Notes under the pieces: generated by a model | The model's database searches: none | Told to the model about the DNA's origin: nothing | What the model saw: only the letters and a program-made list of their open reading frames with translations | Made by a program: the position numbers and the translations under genes | Source of the DNA: Actinomyces culturomici | Lineage (GTDB): Bacteria > Actinomycetota > Actinomycetes > Actinomycetales > Actinomycetaceae | Reading direction: 5' to 3' | Assembly (NCBI RefSeq): GCF_900499005.1 | Contig: NZ_LS991316.1 | Location: 1,284,705-1,348,704 of the forward strand | Length of the DNA stretch: 64,000 nt | Part shown: positions 58,830 through 64,000 of the stretch, piece after piece | Numbering within the stretch: the stretch's first letter is position 1 | Layout of the letters: every line of letters begins with the position of its first letter

Positions 58830-59575
58830 TCGATCCGCGCAATCCGCTGCTCGAGGTGAGGGGCCTGACGAAGAGGTTCGGCGGTGTCGAGGCCCTCGTC
58901 GACGTCGACTTCACCGTCCATCGTCAAGAGGTCGTCGCTCTCGTCGGCGACAACGCCGCGGGCAAGTCGACGCTCGCCCGCACCCTGTCGGGCGTCCTCG
59001 CTCCGGACGAGGGGACGATCCGCCTCAAGGGGCGCGAGGTCGTCCTCTCCTCCCCCATTCAGGCGCTCAAGGCGGGCATCGCGACGGTCTTCCAGGAGTC
59101 GAGCCTCTGCGACAACCTCGACGTCGTCTCGAACATCTTCCTCGGTCGCGAGCTCTTCGCGAATCGTCTCCTCGACGAGGAGACGATGGAGCTTCGCGCC
59201 CGCTCCTACCTCGATCGACTCGGCTCCCGGATCCCCGATCTGCGCGTGCCGCTCCAGCGTCTCACCGCCGGACAGCGCCAGTGCGTCGCCGTCGCGCGCA
59301 CGCTCGTCACCGACCCGGAGCTCGTCATCCTCGACGAGCCGACCGCCTCCATGTCGATCGCGCAGACCGCCGAGGTGCTCATGCACGTCGAGCGACTGCG
59401 AGATCTCGGGATCGGCGTCATCTACATCTCCCATAACCTCACCGACGTCCAGGCGATCGCCGACCGCGTCGAGGTCTTCCGCCACGGCCGCAACAACGGC
59501 TCCTTCGTCGCCCCGGACATCTCCGCCGAGGCGCTCATCGCCGCGATCACCGGCGCCTCGCGAGTCGCGATCTGA
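58826..59575 (+). CDS. sugar ABC transporter ATP-binding protein, single-domain type
   Basis: This 249-residue ATPase has Walker A GDNAAGKST (41-49; GDNGAGKST in most relatives), the signature variant LTAGQRQCVAVA in place of LSGGQ, and Walker B VILDEPTA. One ABC domain is present, whereas GguA at 62234 has two. GTG 58826 has AAGGAGG upstream and overlaps the ROK stop. It probably works with the permease at 56286. The two altered motif residues are worth attention but do not rule out activity. Confidence 0.85.
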   Translation: MIDPRNPLLEVRGLTKRFGGVEALVDVDFTVHRQEVVALVGDNAAGKSTLARTLSGVLAPDEGTIRLKGREVVLSSPIQALKAGIATVFQESSLCDNLDVVSNIFLGRELFANRLLDEETMELRARSYLDRLGSRIPDLRVPLQRLTAGQRQCVAVARTLVTDPELVILDEPTASMSIAQTAEVLMHVERLRDLGIGVIYISHNLTDVQAIADRVEVFRHGRNNGSFVAPDISAEALIAAITGASRVAI

Positions 59576-59600
59576 TCCGCTGCCACGGCTCGAACGCGAC

Positions 59601-59630
59601 GGCGCCCCGCTCCTTTCGGAGCGGGGCGCC
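59601..59630. terminator. bidirectional stem-loop between the ATPase and chvE-like genes
   Basis: GGCGCCCCGCTCC pairs with GGAGCGGGGCGCC around TTTC, between two convergent genes. Confidence 0.75.
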
Positions 59631-59659
59631 GTTCTCAGTGCGCTAGAGCGTCGTTCGCG

Positions 59660-60802
59660 TCACTTGGCCGCGTTGACGAGCTCGAGGCGGTGGGAGTCGT
59701 CCTTGTAGACCTCGGCCGCGTTGTCGGCGGTGACGATCTGCGGGGTGAGGAGGAAGGACTTCACGGGGTTGCCCTCCATCGACTCGTACTGCTTCTCATC
59801 GAGGGTCGCGCCGTCGACGGTCGGGCTGGCCTCGCCCTTGGCGAGCTCGATGGCGAGCTGGACGGTGCCCTTCACGAGCGGACGGGTGTCCTTGAAGATC
59901 GTCGAGTACTGCTTGCCCTGGGTGACCCAGGTGACCGACTCGTCCTCGGAGTCCTGACCGGTGACGACCGGGATCGGCTTGCCCGCCTGCTCGACGGCGG
60001 TGATGATCGCGCGGCCGAGGGTGTCGTTCGGCGAGAGGACGCCGTCCGGAACCGCGTCGCCCTGGTAGGTCGAGGTGAGGAGCGCGGCCATGCGGTCCTG
60101 CGCGTTCTTCGGGAGCCAGCCCTGCGTGGCGACCTGGGTGAAGTCGGTCTGGCCGGACTTCACGACGAGGGTGCCGTCGTCGATCTTCGGCTGGAGGACG
60201 TCCATGGCGCCGCCGAAGAACTTCAGGGAGTTGGAGTCGTCCGGCGAGCCGCCGAAGAGTTCGATGTCCCACGGGGACGCGCCCGCCTTGGCGGCGAGTC
60301 CGTCGAGGAGGGCCTTGCCCTGGAGCTGGCCGACGCCGAAGTTGTCGTAGGCGATGTAGTAGTCGAGGTCGGTCGTGTTCGTGAGGAGGCGGTCGTAGGC
60401 GATGACCTTGATGCCCGCGTCCTTCGCGGCCTTGAGCTGGGTGCCGAGCTGGGAGCCGTCGATCGCGCCGATGACGAGGACGTTGACGCCGTTCTCGATC
60501 ATCGCGGAGATCTGGTTCTGCTGCTCGGCGACGCCGCCGTTGGCGAACTGGATCGTGCAGGTGATGCCCTGGTCGGAGCAGTCCTGCTTGAACATCTCCT
60601 CGGCCTCGACCCAGTTCTGGGAGGTCTTCTGCGGCATCGCGATGCCGACGGAGACCTTGTCGGTCGAGGTCGAGGCCGAGGCCGACGACTGATCGCCGGA
60701 GGAGGACGAGGCGGTGCCCGTGTCGCGGGCGCCGCAGCCGGCCATCGTCAGCGACATAGCCGCCGCGGCGGTGACGACCGCCATGGTCTTGAGAGTCTTC
60801 AT
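59660..60802 (-). CDS. chvE: multiple monosaccharide ABC transporter substrate-binding protein
   Basis: This 380-residue lipoprotein has the lipobox TMAGC (Cys23) and a Ser/Ala-rich linker to about residue 48. The periplasmic-binding fold follows: VSVGIAMPQKTSQNWVEAEEMF, VLVIGAIDGSQLG, VIAYDRLL and PVVTGQDSEDESV. These are ChvE/XylF-type features; likely ligands are xylose, glucose, arabinose or galactose. It is the last gene after gguA and gguB, 131 nt from gguB, with a hairpin in that gap. An upstream GGAG supports the ATG. Confidence 0.92.
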   Translation of the reverse strand: MKTLKTMAVVTAAAAMSLTMAGCGARDTGTASSSSGDQSSASASTSTDKVSVGIAMPQKTSQNWVEAEEMFKQDCSDQGITCTIQFANGGVAEQQNQISAMIENGVNVLVIGAIDGSQLGTQLKAAKDAGIKVIAYDRLLTNTTDLDYYIAYDNFGVGQLQGKALLDGLAAKAGASPWDIELFGGSPDDSNSLKFFGGAMDVLQPKIDDGTLVVKSGQTDFTQVATQGWLPKNAQDRMAALLTSTYQGDAVPDGVLSPNDTLGRAIITAVEQAGKPIPVVTGQDSEDESVTWVTQGKQYSTIFKDTRPLVKGTVQLAIELAKGEASPTVDGATLDEKQYESMEGNPVKSFLLTPQIVTADNAAEVYKDDSHRLELVNAAK

Positions 60803-60888
60803 TGTCTCTTCTCCACTGTGTTCGTGTTGTGTCGAGACTCCACCGGATCCGATGGGTCTATTGGGTTTCCGGAGTCCGTGCTCCGGGT

Positions 60889-60921
60889 CCGTCCGCCCGA
60901 CCGTCTTCGTCGGGCGGACGG
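60889..60921 (-). terminator. stem-loop between gguB and chvE
   Basis: CCGTCCGCCCGAC pairs with GTCGGGCGGACGG across 7 nt. It may limit readthrough, or protect the upstream mRNA, giving unequal gene dosage. Confidence 0.55.
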
Positions 60922-60933
60922 TCCGATCCGCGC

Positions 60934-62199
60934 CTATTCGGCGGAGGATTCGGCGGGCTTGGGGGCGTCGCCGCGGGCGGCGCGCTGGTTGGCGAGGGCG
61001 TTCTGGAAGGTCCCGATGATCGAGCGCTTACCCTGCCGCTTCGAGTAGACGTCGACGGCGACGGCGATGAGGAGGACGAGGCCCTTGATGATCTGCGTCC
61101 AGTCGGAGCCGACGCCCATGAGCTGGAGGCCGTTGTTGAGGAAGGCCATGACGAGGGCGCCGACCATCGTGCCCATGATCGTGCCGACGCCGCCGGAGAC
61201 GGCCGCGCCGCCGATGAAGACGGCCGCGATGGCGTCGAGTTCCCACATGTTGCCGTCGGCCGGGCCCGAGGCCGTCGAGCGGCCGATGAAGAGCATGCCG
61301 GCGAGGGCGGCGAGGAAGGCGGAGTTGCACATGACGAAGAAGTTCGTCTTCACGACCTTGACGCCGGTGAGCTCGGCGGCGGCCTTGTTACCGCCGATCG
61401 CGTACACCGAGCGGCCGAGGACCGTGCGGTCGGCGATGAAGGAGTAGACGAGGGCGAGGACGACGACGATGACGCCGGGGATCGGGAAGGAGGTGCCGGG
61501 ACGACCGGTCGCGAAGATCCAGGCGAAGGCGAGGATCGCGCCGCCGAGGACGACGATGCGGGTGATGGGGACCCAGATCGGGGTCGGCTCGGCCTCGAAG
61601 CCCTTCCTCGCCGCGTAGCCGCGGAACTCGGCCCACGCGAGGGCGGCGACGGCGATGGCCGCGAGGATCATCGTCGGGAGGTTGAAGGGGATGACGTCGG
61701 GCGCGATGTCGGGGATGTAGCCGGCGCCGAGGGTCTGGAAGAGCTTGGGGACCGGGACGGTGAGCGACTTGCCGATGAGCTGGTTCATGCCGCGGAAGAG
61801 GAGCATGCCGCCGAGCGTGACGATGAACGCGGGGATCCCCCACTTCGCGACCCAGAAGCCCTGCCAGGTGCCGATGACGAGGCCGACGGCGATGCCGAGG
61901 AGGATCGCGAGCCACGGGTTGAGCGACCAATCGCGCATCGCGACCGCGACGACGATGCCGACGGTCGCGGCGACCGAGCCGACCGAGAGGTCGATGTGGC
62001 CGGCGATGATGACGAGGACCATGCCGATCGCGAGGACGAGGACGTAGGTGTTCCCCATGACGAGGTTCATGAGGTTCTGCGCCTGGAAGACCTTCCCGTC
62101 CGTGCGGAACTGGAAGAACAGGGCGATCGCCGCGAGGGCGGCGACCATGCCGACCTGGCGGAAGTCGCCGCCGAACAGTGATTTGAGATTCTTCTTCAT
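60934..62199 (-). CDS. gguB: multiple monosaccharide ABC transporter permease
   Basis: This 421-residue membrane protein has the BPD_transp_2 core VLVLAIGMVLVIIAGHIDLSVGSVAA, GIPAFIVTLGGMLLFRGMN and ELDAIAAVFIGGAAVSGGVGTIMGT, with about ten helices. It is 34 nt from gguA and the order gguA-gguB-chvE fits one operon. It differs from the permease at 56286, so the region has two transport systems. Confidence 0.92.
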   Translation of the reverse strand: MKKNLKSLFGGDFRQVGMVAALAAIALFFQFRTDGKVFQAQNLMNLVMGNTYVLVLAIGMVLVIIAGHIDLSVGSVAATVGIVVAVAMRDWSLNPWLAILLGIAVGLVIGTWQGFWVAKWGIPAFIVTLGGMLLFRGMNQLIGKSLTVPVPKLFQTLGAGYIPDIAPDVIPFNLPTMILAAIAVAALAWAEFRGYAARKGFEAEPTPIWVPITRIVVLGGAILAFAWIFATGRPGTSFPIPGVIVVVLALVYSFIADRTVLGRSVYAIGGNKAAAELTGVKVVKTNFFVMCNSAFLAALAGMLFIGRSTASGPADGNMWELDAIAAVFIGGAAVSGGVGTIMGTMVGALVMAFLNNGLQLMGVGSDWTQIIKGLVLLIAVAVDVYSKRQGKRSIIGTFQNALANQRAARGDAPKPAESSAE

Positions 62200-62233
62200 G
62201 GAAGTGCTTTCGCGAGTGTGCGTGTCGGGTGGG

Positions 62234-63784
62234 TCAGTTCGAGGCGACGTGGCTCGTCATCAGGCGCATGAGGCTCTCCTGATCCGCGTCGGCGGTGTTC
62301 ACGCAGCCGGTGACCTCGCCCTCGAAGATGGTGTAGATGCGATCGGTGATGCCGAGGAGCTCGGGGAGCTCCGAGGAGATGACGATGACGGCCTTCCCCT
62401 CGGCGGCGAGGGCGTGGATGAAGGTGTAGATCTCGTACTTCGCGCCGACGTCGATGCCTCGGGTCGGCTCGTCGAGGATGAGGACCTCGGGGTCGGTGAA
62501 CATCCACTTCGCGAGGACGACCTTCTGCTGGTTGCCGCCCGAGAGGGTCGAGACGCCGGTCATCACCGAGGGCGCCTTGATGCGGAGGTTCTTCCGGTAC
62601 TCCTCGGCGAAGCGCTTGCCGAGCTCGATGTCGAGCGCGCCGTGCTTGAGGATCTTCGACGGCTTCGCCGAGACGACCGACTGGTGGACGAGCTCGAGGA
62701 GGTTGAGGCCGAGCATCTTCCGGTCCTCGGAGAGGTAGGCGATGCCGGACTCGATCGCCTCGGGAACGGACGAAACCTTCGCCTTCCTCCCGTCGACGAA
62801 GACTTCGCCGGACTCGTGGACGCCGTAGGAGCGGCCGAAGATCGAGCGCGCGAGCTCCGTGCGCCCCGCGCCCATGAGGCCCGCGAGGCCGACGACCTCT
62901 CCTGCGCGGACGTTGAGCGAGGAGCCCTTGCAGACGAAGCGGTCGGGATTGATCGGGTGACGGACCCACCAGTCCTTGACCTCGAACTTCACCTCTCCGG
63001 GGTGGGACTCGTGGTCGGGGTAGCGGTTGTCGATCGAGCGGCCGACCATGAGGCGGATGATCTCGTTCTGGTCGATCCCCTCCTTGTCGGCATCCATCCA
63101 GCCGACGGTCTTGCCGTCGCGGATGACGGTGATCGCGTCGGAGACGGCGGCGACCTCGTCGAGCTTGTGGGAGATCATGATCATCGCGACGCCGCGCTCG
63201 CGCTGCTTGCGCATGAGGTCGAGGAGGTGGGCCGACTCCTCCTCGTTGAGCGCGGAGGTCGGCTCGTCGAGGATGAGGAGCTTGACGTCCTTCGCGAGGG
63301 CCTTGGCGATCTCGACGAGCTGCTGCTTGCCGACGCCGATGTCCTTGATGAGGGTATCGGGGTCCTCGTCGAGTCCGACCTCGGCCATGTACTTCCGGGC
63401 GCGCTCTCGCGTGCCGTTCCAGTCGATGACGCCGCGCTTCTTGACCTCGTTGCCCATGAACATGTTCTCGGCGATCGAGAGCTGCGGGATGAGGGCGAGC
63501 TCCTGGTGGATGATGACGATTCCGGCCTTCTCGGAATCGCGGATGTTGGAGAAGCTCACCTCCTTCCCCTCGAACTCGATCGCCCCGGTGTAGGTGCCGT
63601 GCGGGTGGACCCCGGAGAGGACCTTCATGAGGGTGGACTTGCCGGCACCGTTCTCGCCGCAGATCGCGTGGATCTCGGCGTTGCGCACCTGGAGGTTGAC
63701 GTCGTCGAGCGCGACGACTCCTGGGAAGACCTTCGTGATGTGACGCATCTCCAGGACGACGCGTTCACGGCGTGAGTCAGTCAT
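62234..63784 (-). CDS. gguA: multiple monosaccharide ABC transporter ATP-binding protein
   Basis: This 516-residue tandem ABC ATPase drives sugar import. The first domain has Walker A GENGAGKST, IGVGKQQLVEIAKAL (variant signature) and LLILDEPTSAL. The second has GLMGAGRTEL (degenerate Walker A, usual for this family), LSGGNQQKVVLAKWM and VLILDEPTRGID. The ATG at 63784 has GGAGAA upstream. Upstream lies the operon promoter. Confidence 0.93.
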   Translation of the reverse strand: MTDSRRERVVLEMRHITKVFPGVVALDDVNLQVRNAEIHAICGENGAGKSTLMKVLSGVHPHGTYTGAIEFEGKEVSFSNIRDSEKAGIVIIHQELALIPQLSIAENMFMGNEVKKRGVIDWNGTRERARKYMAEVGLDEDPDTLIKDIGVGKQQLVEIAKALAKDVKLLILDEPTSALNEEESAHLLDLMRKQRERGVAMIMISHKLDEVAAVSDAITVIRDGKTVGWMDADKEGIDQNEIIRLMVGRSIDNRYPDHESHPGEVKFEVKDWWVRHPINPDRFVCKGSSLNVRAGEVVGLAGLMGAGRTELARSIFGRSYGVHESGEVFVDGRKAKVSSVPEAIESGIAYLSEDRKMLGLNLLELVHQSVVSAKPSKILKHGALDIELGKRFAEEYRKNLRIKAPSVMTGVSTLSGGNQQKVVLAKWMFTDPEVLILDEPTRGIDVGAKYEIYTFIHALAAEGKAVIVISSELPELLGITDRIYTIFEGEVTGCVNTADADQESLMRLMTSHVASN

Positions 63785-63909
63785 TGGTTCTCCGCTGAAC
63801 TGTGGACCGATTGGGACGAGGAACGGCGGCTACGTCGCTCGCTCATGGCGAATAGTCTGCGCCACGCGGAGAGTCCGATCCGGCAGATTTCACGAACTGT
63901 AATCAAACC

Positions 63910-63938
63910 GTTATCTTGACTTCAGATCATAAAGCCAA
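63910..63938 (-). promoter_or_regulatory. promoter of the gguA-gguB-chvE operon
   Basis: On the minus strand TTGGCT (63933-63938) and GATAAC (63910-63915) are 17 bp apart. The stretch is AT-rich against the background, and a transcript from it would have a ~120-nt leader with a ribosome site. The last bases (63939-64000) hold nothing I can assign. Confidence 0.55.
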
Positions 63939-64000
63939 GGGTGCGCGTTCACTCTAGAACCGCCTCCGACATGCGAGAACGGCCGCCCTCCGGCGATTCC

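Overview
The window comes from a high-GC actinobacterium, most likely Actinomycetaceae (Actinomyces/Schaalia type). This is inferred from the 16S rRNA text, GC-rich codon use, an NdgR/LtbR-type IclR regulator beside leuCD, citramalate synthase, a DUF3516 helicase, and many start codons sitting about 7 nt after a -10 box (leaderless genes). No prophage, complete insertion sequence or CRISPR array was seen.

Layout. Positions 1-5.4 kb hold damaged genes: the end of an MFS transporter, a DedA gene missing its middle, an alcohol dehydrogenase remnant fused to an aldo/keto reductase remnant, and a UvrA-like gene with two +1 homopolymer shifts. Positions 5.7-16.3 kb form a housekeeping block: metallopeptidase, ATP-grasp protein, ddl, gpsA, an AMIN-like lipoprotein, plsC, a diacylglycerol-kinase-type gene, murA, leuD, leuC and divergent ndgR. 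Positions 16.4-22.2 kb carry two identical tRNA-Glu, tRNA-Gln, gltX, a MalY-type aminotransferase, a FAH-family hydrolase and an AgcS symporter. Positions 22.4-32.2 kb hold a helicase, a GIY-YIG protein, three 23-bp-spaced repeats, a CapA-like lipoprotein, YbaK, YccF, YggS, a SWIM protein and a lipoate ligase with swapped domain order.

Positions 32.3-44.7 kb are a branched-chain amino acid (BCAA) region: cimA, ilvD, ilvE, leuB and ilvB-ilvN-ilvC, with leuCD and ndgR nearby at 13-16 kb. A MetE-like gene, a glutamine amidotransferase and a five-unit 72-bp tandem array lie within it. ilvBNC has an attenuator with a leaderless 23-residue leader peptide in which 11 residues are Val, Leu or Ile. 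An AspT/SucE-type exporter and a ThrE-type exporter follow. One rRNA operon (16S-23S-5S, minus strand, no spacer tRNA) occupies 48.6-54.3 kb. A malic enzyme and two related monosaccharide ABC systems complete the window: a permease/ROK regulator/ATPase set and a full gguA-gguB-chvE set.

The most notable noncoding features are the ilvB attenuator, a palindrome between leuC and ndgR, the 72-bp array, a dispersed ~20-bp intergenic motif, the 23-bp-spaced repeats and the 23S processing stem. I found no clearly new protein system. Function assignments rest on reading motifs, not on searches.
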